DNA of 63,128 bases from an uncultured Nitrospira sp. (GTDB lineage Bacteria; Nitrospirota; Nitrospiria; Nitrospirales; Nitrospiraceae): contig CABVRX010000021.1 in assembly GCA_902500825.1 (NCBI GenBank), forward strand, positions 1 through 63,128, read 5' to 3'. Position numbers and translations under genes: made by a program. Below, one piece after another: positions 17,901-24,680 of the stretch (its first letter is position 1; each line of letters opens with the position of its first letter). Below the pieces are notes generated by a model that saw only the letters and a list, made by a program, of their open reading frames with translations, had not been told where the DNA came from and did no database searches.

Positions 17901-19075
17901 CTAATCGAAGGATCCGAAACACTAGCAGCCTCCGTGGGTGTGGAGATTGTAGATGAGCCACCTACCTCAGGGTAGGATGCCGCTGGTTCAGCGTCGGCCG
18001 ACAACATGTCTTGTTTCCGGACTGCGGCAGGGCCATCTCCAGATTGCATCTCGGAACTCTCAGCAGCAGGCGCTGATGGTTGAGCGCATAGATGCGAACC
18101 TCCAAGACCAACCTGTCCGGACAAATCATCCGGCTGGACTTCGGAAGGTGTGCTCTCAACTTCACGTGTGAGCGATTCTTCCGGTGAGTCGCTTCGCACT
18201 TCACTGGCGCTGCTGGGTGTCAACTCTTGTACGGGTAGATCAGAAGACACCGACTCTTCTCCGAGACTCGCCCCTTGATGTGCAGCACCGCCCATGATCA
18301 CCGGTTGAATCAGAGCCTCTGATGAATCAGGTACATCGATCACTTTGAGGACATCCGGTGATGTCGCTTGAGAATCCTGAAGCTCCCACGGCATCGCCCC
18401 ATCAATCGGTTCAAGAGTTGCCTGAGTACCCTGACCTGCTTCAGACATGTTGGGTGATGGAGCGACCGCCGATTGTCCAACATCGCCGGACTGAGGGACC
18501 ATCAACTCACCGGTTTGCGCGTCAAAAAAGGAAGCCAATCGAAAGGCCACTGGACTCGCCGGCGCGAGTTCTCGTATTTTGGCGTAGAGTTGAGTGGTGT
18601 GGTGGGGGTTGTCGGGATCGGGATCTTCGATCAAAATATCGATCGCCTTGCCGAACTCGACAACGGCCTCGAGTGTATTGCCTTTTTCTTGATAGAGTGC
18701 CCCAAGTTTTTCAAGGAAAGGCACACATCGCGGTCCGGCAGCGAGATATTCACGAAGCAACGATTCTGCGAGCCAATAGTCTTGGCGCTGAAATGCTTCG
18801 CTGATGAGCGCGTCGAAGGCTTGTCTCGCGGGAATCAGGCTCCCCAGGCGAAGATGGAGGGTGGCAAAAAGCCGCCGAGCCTCCATGTTGTTCGGATCAA
18901 GCGCCAATAACTCCTTCAGCGCGGCAGAAGAACGCCCATATTTTCCGGCATTCATTTGGGTGATGGCTTCCTCAAGAAGAGCGGTCTTCCTGCTGTAGCC
19001 GACCACGCCGCGCTTGTAGCTACGGACACCCTGTGTTTTGTCTGATTTTAAAGGGGATTTTTTGTTCGCGCGCAC
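14981..19075 (-). CDS. Giant TPR / disordered / membrane protein
   Basis: A 1364-residue protein in four parts. Residues ~30-190 form TPR-like helices (NAGKYGRSSAALKELLALDP and repeats). Residues ~195-880 are low-complexity, rich in Ser, Pro, Glu and Gln, with scattered short aromatic motifs (MPWELQ, FSWESLF, MPWDQV). A single transmembrane helix follows (IVVTCVGLVMLSGIFTALTI, about 900-925), then a ~430-residue globular domain ending in DPYTGLPMLVN and YSVGHDGKDQD, reminiscent of the C-terminal segment of type II secretion pseudopilins. Predicted topology: TPR and linker inside, C-domain in the periplasm. It diverges from a secretin gene, suggesting an envelope-machine scaffold (inference). 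I recognise no named family for the whole. Confidence 0.85.
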   Translation of the reverse strand: MRANKKSPLKSDKTQGVRSYKRGVVGYSRKTALLEEAITQMNAGKYGRSSAALKELLALDPNNMEARRLFATLHLRLGSLIPARQAFDALISEAFQRQDYWLAESLLREYLAAGPRCVPFLEKLGALYQEKGNTLEAVVEFGKAIDILIEDPDPDNPHHTTQLYAKIRELAPASPVAFRLASFFDAQTGELMVPQSGDVGQSAVAPSPNMSEAGQGTQATLEPIDGAMPWELQDSQATSPDVLKVIDVPDSSEALIQPVIMGGAAHQGASLGEESVSSDLPVQELTPSSASEVRSDSPEESLTREVESTPSEVQPDDLSGQVGLGGSHLCAQPSAPAAESSEMQSGDGPAAVRKQDMLSADAEPAASYPEVGGSSTISTPTEAASVSDPSISLAQSIEDAGGMPSPQIEEKPAPTWGTESSTAEPIATEDGQPSPRPPVQTDSKEVVTDEPPGTRVPSGPEPVSAGETSEPWKKPGFSWESLFNSAWKFGSDLSANGSSSEVSQTNVDEALTPVSEASPLREPQLEDRAVEIPERETSRLLGDQTSSGSPIAPMPWDQVQESVISILPTQPDQPIAESIEATVDRSAAETDSARKASEIQTQPPIPPISSAAETETFSIAPTQTTQVSPEPQIPVADFGQASVQTEREFAFVEPEQPFQEASSLTAEVPLPLEAPMVAVAPSIFDNNPVADDVVALTEVQPKNADLVLSEGNDHAIAAVQSPVRKALVTSSQYISETLSKETEEIPIPPPLQEQQGVCELPPEAPPILQLAEETTKVRTHEPQPMAFAEARLPIPETASEPVPESAPEAEWGKVGNSIQFVEPPQASSIAHVHPSISERHEVRRSMAEAAAAVDVLFESSRNVKTSETRESIAEPKPRRESSTTLSRIRIAIAGFISSCFSTTRAIVVTCVGLVMLSGIFTALTIGAIGLTWIIMEESPSPAFQSLTTAPQRTVSDFKNNGYFLLLGIDASVGQDPIQAGYDRKPETIDSNSALACFGGSGSKTIEGATASANVMRGWVRSADPVGKFKSHQETIKGWANQYQSTLNRYDRWQKLPFEDWGYGQPTGPPCSAMTFAHQLHVADGFLQSADLGVDRLEMDMEAWRIVLGQARTLPMKMLALQAINDDIAVASGLLIRSDFDGKYLARITKFLRPLDQPELSMRWPMQSELVSASKTYQAQLKAARAEEQPVYTMVASALPLPMQRRLNDYAEYYDASYKAVGEGQYGSLPKWKNYIRFPASGLMDYFTNPIENIVGLEPLAPWDRYNGFVVDTDAHLRLASLQAWLRRGPPDGELLTKIAKAGQKFYDPYTGLPMLVNMKKGSLYSVGHDGKDQDADPQSDVVVDIPLQTSTSPVKSSIASSKPR

Positions 19076-19652
19076 GCTACAACCTTAGCAGATCTCTATA
19101 CCGTACAGACCTGCACCAGCGGCCAATCCGCACTCCCCGACTAACTTGAAGTTGATCTTTGACATAGTCGTGAAACCTTCTCGAGGCTGCAATCTAGATG
19201 CCCCACTCTCTAATGATTCGTTAAGTCAAGCCATTGAAAATTAATGGCTTGACGCATGAGTATCTCCTACATTTCCTTCATCTATCCAATTTTGGACAGA
19301 TCTTTTGCTCTTTCCACTTGATCAGTGGGAATGAACAAACGCAGCTCAATCACAATTTATTGAGGAAATGCCCGGACGAACTGTCTGGCACTGATGGTTG
19401 ACCTACAACTCGCTTGATCCAGGGCATATTGCCTCTCTCTATCGGCTTTTTCGTGAAAGCAATTAACTGCCTGCGAAACCCCACGGCTTCAGGCAGGTGA
19501 AGAATCGGCTCTCCGATCAAGAATAAGGATCAAGCGGCCGAGATAGCCCTTGTACTGAACCAGAGCTTTGGCTCCCTTTCGAAAAACTCCATCCTGGTTG
19601 TGTCCTTCGATATGCCTATGATACGGTCAGACTCACGTAACGACCTCAACTG
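19076..19652. other. Divergent intergenic region between TPR giant and secretin
   Basis: 577 bases with no supported gene. It must contain the promoters of both divergent genes. The clearest structure is the perfect palindrome at 19225-19253, described separately. Weak hexamers (TTGTGT near 19597) precede the secretin start, but spacing is poor. Confidence 0.5.
19225..19253. promoter_or_regulatory. Perfect 11-bp inverted repeat, candidate operator
   Basis: GTCAAGCCATT, a 7-base AT-rich spacer (GAAAATT), then AATGGCTTGAC. There is no T-run on either side, so a terminator is unlikely. It lies 150 bases upstream of the TPR gene and 400 bases upstream of the secretin gene. The form suits a dimeric regulator binding site, but no regulator gene is adjacent. 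Confidence 0.5.
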
Positions 19653-21260
19653 ATGCCACCGAATACATCGTCCATCGTGCAAGCCAGTCAAATAGTTTGC
19701 CATTCCAAAACGACCAGGAGACTTGAAGCCTACCTGGTTTTGTTACTGTTTTTATTCCTAATCTTCCCATCTTCTCTACTCTCGCAGGGACCAGGGAGTC
19801 AGCCGGCAAAGGTCGCTCTAGATTTTAATGAAGTCGATATCCCTGTTTTTGTCCGATTTATCAGCGAGCTCACCGGAAAAAACTTCGTGTTGGACGAGAC
19901 CATTAAGAAGCAGGGCGGGAAAATCTCTGTGTTTTCCCCGAGCAAGGTCTCACCGGACCAGGCTTTCAACATGTTCGTCGCGGCATTGGAAGCGGCTCGT
20001 TTGGCTGTGGTTCCGAAAGCCGGGAACCTCTATCAGGTTGTGCCCATGGGCGACCTTCCTCCGGAGCGGGGTGTGTTTGTGTACAAACTCAAACATGCCA
20101 ATGCAACGGATCTGGCCGCTGTGCTGACCAATCTGGTCGCCCGCTCGCAAACCGTGGCACAGATCACGCCCGGCACTAGGCCTCCAATAAGACCGCTGAC
20201 GGAATTCGAGGCTCCGGTCCAGGTATTTGCCGATAAGGCCACGAACTCCATCGTCATCAGTTCGACCAAGATCGCCTGGAATCATCTTCAATCAGTGATC
20301 CGCGACCTCGACATACGGCGTAAGCAGGTCTTTGTGGAGGCGGTTATCCTGGAAGTCCAGGTCGATCGCCTGCGCCAGATCGGCACCGACCCCACTCAGG
20401 TACTAGGGGCAGGAAAGTCTGGATTTTTTCAACTGCTCGGTGGATTCAACAGAGCGCCGGAAGACCTCGCCTCCGTCGCTCAGGCCATCAGTGGCGTCGC
20501 CGCGGGGGGAGCGACCGGTGGCGCAATCACCGTGTTGAACACGGTCAACGTCCGTGCATTCATGAACCTCCTGATGAACCTGACCGATACAAATATCCTT
20601 TCAACCCCCCAAGTCCTGGCTGCCGATAACCAGAAAGCCAAGATCGTCGTCGGCGAGAATCGCCCATTCCCAACCGGGCAGGCCCAAGGCATCACTGGTG
20701 GAACCCTCGTAACCATTGAACGGAAAGACGTAGGCGTCACGTTAGAGTTGACGCCGCAGGTGCTTGAAGATGATTTGATTCGCCTTGAAATCAAGCAAGA
20801 GATTACGGCCATCGCAGAAAACGTGGCTCAGACCATCGGCTCCGGTTCGGCAAGCATCCCGGTCGGTCCCACAACGAGCAAGCGATCCATGGAAACGACG
20901 ACGATTGCTCAGGATCAACAGACACTCGTAGTCGGTGGACTCGTACGGGATAATCTCACCCTCAGTGAAAGAAAGGTTCCTCTGTTGGGAGACATTCCGT
21001 GGCTCGGCTGGCTCTTCAAAACTCAGACTCGCACGACCGAGAAACTCAATCTTCTCGTTTTTCTCACCCCCCACTTGGTTCGTGATGATGCGGACGTCGT
21101 TGAACTGAATGCCAGAAAAGCTAAAGACATCAATGTATTACAGAGGGATAACCGAATTGAGGAACCGACGAAACTGAAGCAAGATGTACTTGAACGACTC
21201 GAACTTCCGTCAACGATCCCTCCTGCTGCCCATTCGACGGAAAAAACCAACAAACCTTAG
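19653..21260 (+). CDS. Short GspD-type secretin
   Basis: A 535-residue outer-membrane secretin monomer. A signal anchor at about 27-45 is followed by an N0 domain (VALDFNEVDIPVFVRFISEL, about 54-120), one N1-type KH domain (about 140-205, ending FADKATNSIVISST), then the secretin domain with NVRAFMNLLMNLTDTNILSTPQ-type walls. The family signature is VPLLGDIPWLGWLFK near 443-457. Type II GspD proteins usually have N0-N3 and about 650 residues, so two periplasmic rings are missing; the length resembles minimal T2SS or pilus-associated secretins. No other secretion or pilus genes are in the window. The start ATG 19653 lacks a good ribosome binding site. It converges with nothing and is followed by a PilZ gene. 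Confidence 0.92.
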   Translation: MPPNTSSIVQASQIVCHSKTTRRLEAYLVLLLFLFLIFPSSLLSQGPGSQPAKVALDFNEVDIPVFVRFISELTGKNFVLDETIKKQGGKISVFSPSKVSPDQAFNMFVAALEAARLAVVPKAGNLYQVVPMGDLPPERGVFVYKLKHANATDLAAVLTNLVARSQTVAQITPGTRPPIRPLTEFEAPVQVFADKATNSIVISSTKIAWNHLQSVIRDLDIRRKQVFVEAVILEVQVDRLRQIGTDPTQVLGAGKSGFFQLLGGFNRAPEDLASVAQAISGVAAGGATGGAITVLNTVNVRAFMNLLMNLTDTNILSTPQVLAADNQKAKIVVGENRPFPTGQAQGITGGTLVTIERKDVGVTLELTPQVLEDDLIRLEIKQEITAIAENVAQTIGSGSASIPVGPTTSKRSMETTTIAQDQQTLVVGGLVRDNLTLSERKVPLLGDIPWLGWLFKTQTRTTEKLNLLVFLTPHLVRDDADVVELNARKAKDINVLQRDNRIEEPTKLKQDVLERLELPSTIPPAAHSTEKTNKP

Positions 21261-21407
21261 ACCAGCCCATTCATAAATCGTGGTAAATCCGCACCACGCT
21301 CTTGTAATCGCCAGCTTAACGGAGCCTCTGATCCCCTAGCCCCCCCTCCGAGGAATGGTGGCCTGCCGATCGCCCGAATACACTGCGGGTCTATGGAGGA
21401 CATAACG

Positions 21408-21761
21408 ATGGCTGATACGACCGTTAACTGGCGAATCCATCCGCGACTCCCCGTGGCCTATCCGGTGATATTTGGAGGCGCCCCATTTGTAGGAGAAGGG
21501 ATGGTTTCGGACCTCTCCCTTTCAGGCTGTTCAGTCACCTGTGAGCGAACAGTTCTCACTGGGAGCTATATCAAACTGAGCGTTGTGTTACCCGATCCAA
21601 CCTCCTCTCTGTTCATCGAGTTGGGGAAAATCCGCTGGGTTCGGGAGAATGCCTTCGGCGTGGAGTTCATCCGTGTGCCGACCCTCACCCGGCACAGGCT
21701 GGATCGAGTGGTATCTGGACAACTCTCCCCAGATCAGAACCTCTTCCCAGTATTGCTCTGA
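21408..21761 (+). CDS. PilZ domain protein
   Basis: A 117-residue single PilZ domain. The c-di-GMP-binding pattern is present in variant form: RIHPR near the N-terminus (an Arg-x3-Arg box) and DLSLSGCSV matching the D/N-x-S-x-x-G motif. A full match suggests it can bind c-di-GMP. The start is placed at ATG 21408 because GGAGGA lies 8-13 bases before it; an in-frame ATG at 21393 would place that site inside the gene. It lies 147 bases after the secretin stop in the same direction and could tune the same envelope machine, but that link is only positional. Confidence 0.88.
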   Translation: MADTTVNWRIHPRLPVAYPVIFGGAPFVGEGMVSDLSLSGCSVTCERTVLTGSYIKLSVVLPDPTSSLFIELGKIRWVRENAFGVEFIRVPTLTRHRLDRVVSGQLSPDQNLFPVLL

Positions 21762-21884
21762 GCTTTATAATTGCTCCTCAAGTCGAGACTACTCGCTCAC
21801 GCTCTGAATTCGATCGGGAGCAGGATAAAGGAGCAACTCAGTGTTCTAGATGATAGACTCTCCAGCGACTGGTGAACGACTTAC

Positions 21885-21989
21885 CTAAGGAAGGTCTGAA
21901 TAGTTCCCGATTTCTATCAGTCAGCGCGCAAAACGCGTGAATCTGATTGATTCGTGCCCAGAACTTCGAATTAATCAGACCTTCCCTAG
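21885..21989. repeat. MITE-like inverted repeat, 105 bp
   Basis: The ends are 19-bp inverted repeats: CTAAGGAAGGTCTGAATAG at 21885-21903 pairs with TTAATCAGACCTTCCCTAG at 21971-21989, 16 of 19 matching and 11 contiguous. Inside is a smaller palindrome, GAATC-TGATT-GATTC (about 21936-21950). It encodes nothing. It could be a small non-autonomous element or a long hairpin in RNA. Confidence 0.6.
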
Positions 21990-22011
21990 ATTATTCGTTT
22001 TCCCTCTTCAC

Positions 22012-22039
22012 TTGCGCATCTGAAATGTCCAGCTATACT
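22012..22039 (+). promoter_or_regulatory. Promoter-like hexamers before the HicB-like gene
   Basis: TTGCGC (22012-22017), a 16-base spacer, TATACT (22034-22039). Transcription would begin near 22046, which is itself an ATG, implying a leaderless message. The -35 is weak. Confidence 0.4.
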
Positions 22040-22045
22040 TTCCCA

Positions 22046-22390
22046 ATGCATTCCATGAAATACATCATCATGCAAGACAGAAACGGGTGGCGAGGCTATC
22101 TAGAGGGCTACCCGGAGCAGGAGATCTATGGGGAGTCGTTCGAAAACTTGCAGATCAAACTGTGGCAACTGCACCAAGATCTCATCGCCCAAGGATCAGA
22201 ACAGAACCAGTACCGATACCACAACACAGAACACAGCCAATATGGGAACGGAGAGCATGATCGGCATCATAATCACACGTCCACACTATCCCGTCACATC
22301 CCCACGATGTCTCGCACCCTGTCGCGCGCCCAGATCAAGCGCCGAGCCCGGGTGGAACAGCTCCTCTTTGCGATGATTAGTAATCACTGA
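22046..22390 (+). CDS. HicB-like N-terminal domain protein (orphan)
   Basis: About 114 residues. The first 50 (MKYIIMQDRNGWRGYLEGYP, then an EIYGESFENLQIKLWQL helix) match the HicB/YcfA-partner alpha/beta fold used by type II antitoxins. The rest is polar, His- and Asn-rich, then basic. No HicA toxin gene is adjacent on either side and no ribbon-helix-helix domain is evident, so an antitoxin role is doubtful. Starts at 22046 or 22055 (ATG) are both possible; neither has a ribosome binding site, though a -10-like TATACT ends seven bases before 22046. It may be a relic or an independent small regulator. Confidence 0.5.
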   Translation: MHSMKYIIMQDRNGWRGYLEGYPEQEIYGESFENLQIKLWQLHQDLIAQGSEQNQYRYHNTEHSQYGNGEHDRHHNHTSTLSRHIPTMSRTLSRAQIKRRARVEQLLFAMISNH

Positions 22391-22600
22391 ACGCAGCCAA
22401 CCTCCGTCCCGGACTATTTCATGTCGCGAAATAGAACTCGAGTCAATCGAGACCATGCCATCGGCGCTGATCAGCCACAGACAGTGTTTCACGGGGATTC
22501 TTGACCCATCGGCAAACGCATGTTGGAATAAATCCAGCACCCCTGGAGGCCGGGCGGCTTTTCGGCGATCCAGGTCCATAACGTAAAGACGAGGTGCCTT

Positions 22601-22786
22601 ATGCAGACCATCAAATGTTTTTACTTGGATAATGAAAAACAGTGGTTGGGCTATTTGCCGAATTTTCCTGACCATTGGGCACAAGGAGAGACCTTTGAGG
22701 CGCTGCAGCTCAACCTGTACCGTCTAAACTTCGATCTGACATTGCTGGAAGCGCTGCGAAAAGTTTCTGAGATCAGTCTTTCATGA
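22601..22786 (+). CDS. Second HicB-like small protein (orphan)
   Basis: A 61-residue protein, MQTIKCFYLDNEKQWLGYLP, then NFPDHWAQGETFEALQLNLY. It has the same pattern as the start of the gene at 22046: strand, acidic turn, GYL, F-P, GE-F-LQ-L-L helix. It is therefore a paralogue or a broken duplicate of a HicB-type domain. GAGG precedes the ATG by six bases, supporting translation. No toxin partner is visible between it and the methyltransferase gene 300 bases downstream. The two copies 210 bases apart suggest local duplication followed by decay. Confidence 0.55.
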   Translation: MQTIKCFYLDNEKQWLGYLPNFPDHWAQGETFEALQLNLYRLNFDLTLLEALRKVSEISLS

Positions 22787-23086
22787 ACGACCACAGAGTG
22801 CCCTGCTGACAATACAGCCTCCATTACGCTTCGGTTTGCGCTCCTGACTTCGATTCTCCGCATGGTTTTCTACCGGTGTTACAGCCTGCCACAGCCACCA
22901 TTTCGGACTCGAATACTTTGAAATAGCTGTAAGATTCACGGCCCGAACTCGACTCTGAAAAAGAGATGATCGGATATTCCCTTCACTGATTCCTGCGCAC
23001 CCTAGTGAAGCTCCGATTGACCCCATAGGTGGAGTGTTGATACACATAATTTGCAGTTTTCCTGAGCAATCTTTGCGAGGCTGGCC
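22787..23086. other. Upstream region of the arsenic/phosphate operon
   Basis: 300 bases without a gene. Near its right end stand TTGACC (23017-23022) and, 18 bases later, TACACA (23041-23046), a plausible but weak promoter for the operon. Just upstream a 7-bp inverted repeat CTTCACT/AGTGAAG (22981-23010, 16-base spacer) is a candidate operator for the ArsR-like regulator. Confidence 0.4.
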
Positions 23087-24277
23087 ATGCACACTGATGA
23101 GATCACACAAAAAGTCAGCGACCGGTACGCGAAAGCCGCCAATATGGGCGAGCAGATGTGTTGCCCCACCACTTACGACATGGGGCATCTCAAAACTTTC
23201 ATTCCCGAGGAAGTGCTGAAGATCTCCTATGGTTGCGGCACACCGGCAGGGCTCAAGACGGTGCAGGCCGGGGAGACGGTCCTGGACATCGGTTCTGGCG
23301 GCGGTATCGATTGTTTTGAAGCCTCTCGCCTCGTCGGCCCTACAGGCCGCGTGATCGGCATCGACATGACCGATACGATGCTGGAGATCGCCCGCAAGAA
23401 TGCGACAACAGTAGCTGCGAATCTCGGCTATCCCGCATCGAACGTGGAATTTCGCAAAGGCCTGGCCGATGCGATGCCGGTGGAAGACAGCACGATCGAT
23501 CTGATCCTCTCGAATTGCGTGATCAATCTGGCTCCGGACAAGCGGAAGGTGTTTCAGGAAATGTATCGCGTTGCCAAGCCGGGGGGACGGTTCACCATCT
23601 CCGATATCGTCTCGGATCAAATGGTGCCACAGTACCTCGTCCACGACACCCAGAAATGGGGAGACTGTTTATCCGGCGCCTTGACGCTTACCGATTACAT
23701 GAACGGCATGTCGGCAGCCGGATTTCTTGGCACCCATCTCATGAAGTTTTCGCCGTGGCGGGTCATCGACGGAATCCATTTCTTTTCCGTCACATTGACG
23801 GGTTACAAGCTGCCTTCGGCACCAACGACCTCTTTGATCCGTTACGCCACTCTTCGAGGGCCTTTCAGCCGCGTCATGGATGAGCGAGGGACTACATATC
23901 AACGCGGCATCCCCCAGGCAATCAGCACGGACGATGTCAAACTGTTGAGCCATCCTCCGTTCGTCGACCATTTTCTCCTAACGGCCGACCCTGTTGTGCT
24001 GGATAACCGTGATCCACGCTGGACCGCCGTGTTTCCGGCGCAGGCCCCCTGCACCTGGCAAGGCCATTATGCACTGCTGGCCGGCCCCTTCATTGAGGCA
24101 ACCGACGACGACCACCATATCTATCGCCGTGGCGAACCGCTGGAAATCTGTTCCAAGACGCTGGTCGTGCTGGAGACTGAGGGATATCATCCTCATTTTG
24201 TCGTTCTCAATCGTGCCGGCGATCGTGTGAGCGGTGAAGCCGTAACCTGCCCTCCCAACGAAGGGGGGTGTTGCTGA
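23087..24277 (+). CDS. arsM: Arsenite S-adenosylmethionine methyltransferase-like protein
   Basis: A 396-residue cytosolic methyltransferase. The SAM-binding loop is VLDIGSGGGID (about 65-75). ArsM hallmarks follow: NCVINLAPDKR (Cys144) and WGDCLSGAL (Cys184), the two arsenic-binding cysteines of the family, plus a Cys pair at 25-26 and Cys50. Known reaction: SAM-dependent methylation of As(III). A ~130-residue C-terminal extension (from about 265) ends in EGGCC, unlike ordinary ArsM; its cysteine tail could present or bind metal. GAGG lies six bases before ATG. The stop overlaps the next ATG by one base. The neighbouring ArsS points to arsenosugar synthesis rather than simple volatilisation (inference). 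Confidence 0.8.
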   Translation: MHTDEITQKVSDRYAKAANMGEQMCCPTTYDMGHLKTFIPEEVLKISYGCGTPAGLKTVQAGETVLDIGSGGGIDCFEASRLVGPTGRVIGIDMTDTMLEIARKNATTVAANLGYPASNVEFRKGLADAMPVEDSTIDLILSNCVINLAPDKRKVFQEMYRVAKPGGRFTISDIVSDQMVPQYLVHDTQKWGDCLSGALTLTDYMNGMSAAGFLGTHLMKFSPWRVIDGIHFFSVTLTGYKLPSAPTTSLIRYATLRGPFSRVMDERGTTYQRGIPQAISTDDVKLLSHPPFVDHFLLTADPVVLDNRDPRWTAVFPAQAPCTWQGHYALLAGPFIEATDDDHHIYRRGEPLEICSKTLVVLETEGYHPHFVVLNRAGDRVSGEAVTCPPNEGGCC

Positions 24278-24633
24278 TGAAACCCTCATTAAATGCCAAG
24301 ATGCTGACTCCGCGTCAATGCGCCATGGTTCTCAAAGCATTGGGCGATGAAACGCGATTACGGATATTGGAATCCTTGCTCATCAGTGAAAAATGTGTGA
24401 CCGACCTTGTGCAAGAACTCCAGTGCTCTCAGCCTCATGCCTCCCATCATCTCCGTATCTTGCGCGATTCTGGACTGATCGAAGGACAGCGAGACGGCAA
24501 ACAGGTGTGTTACAAAGTCTCTCCCGCGATTCAACGAGCCTTGGGAAACGGGCAAGGACAGGCCCTGGATTTGGGCTGCTGTGAGTTGCGATTTCCGGAG
24601 ACGGTCTTGATGACCATCGGTCATGCGCACTGA
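24277..24633 (+). CDS. ArsR/SmtB-type metalloregulator
   Basis: A 118-residue winged-helix repressor. The recognition helix region reads LQCSQPHASHHLRILRDSGL, classic ArsR. Candidate As(III)-binding cysteines are in EKCVTDL, LQCSQ, QVCYK and the C-terminal GCCEL pair; this is not the standard ELCVCDL site, so the sensor site has probably moved. Start ATG 24277 overlaps the methyltransferase TGA by one base and has AAGGGGGG about eight bases upstream; the GTG at 24268 is rejected. Its place inside the operon implies autoregulation, possibly through the inverted repeat at 22981-23010. Whether the effector is arsenite or another thiophile is not decided by sequence. Confidence 0.88.
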   Translation: MKPSLNAKMLTPRQCAMVLKALGDETRLRILESLLISEKCVTDLVQELQCSQPHASHHLRILRDSGLIEGQRDGKQVCYKVSPAIQRALGNGQGQALDLGCCELRFPETVLMTIGHAH

Positions 24634-24680
24634 AGAAGACCGTATTCTGAGAGGCGTTCCTAATTCTATAGAGCACAGAT

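Larger units (their letters stand above)
21762..22045. other. Intergenic region with nested inverted repeats
   Basis: 284 bases without a gene. They hold the MITE-like inverted repeat at 21885-21989 and a promoter-like pair at 22012-22039, both listed separately. Confidence 0.5.

Noticed and set aside
22286-22684. Leftward 132-codon frame between the HicB-like genes
   Set aside because: Opposes both small genes, has no ribosome binding site and no recognisable domain; probably an accidental open frame.
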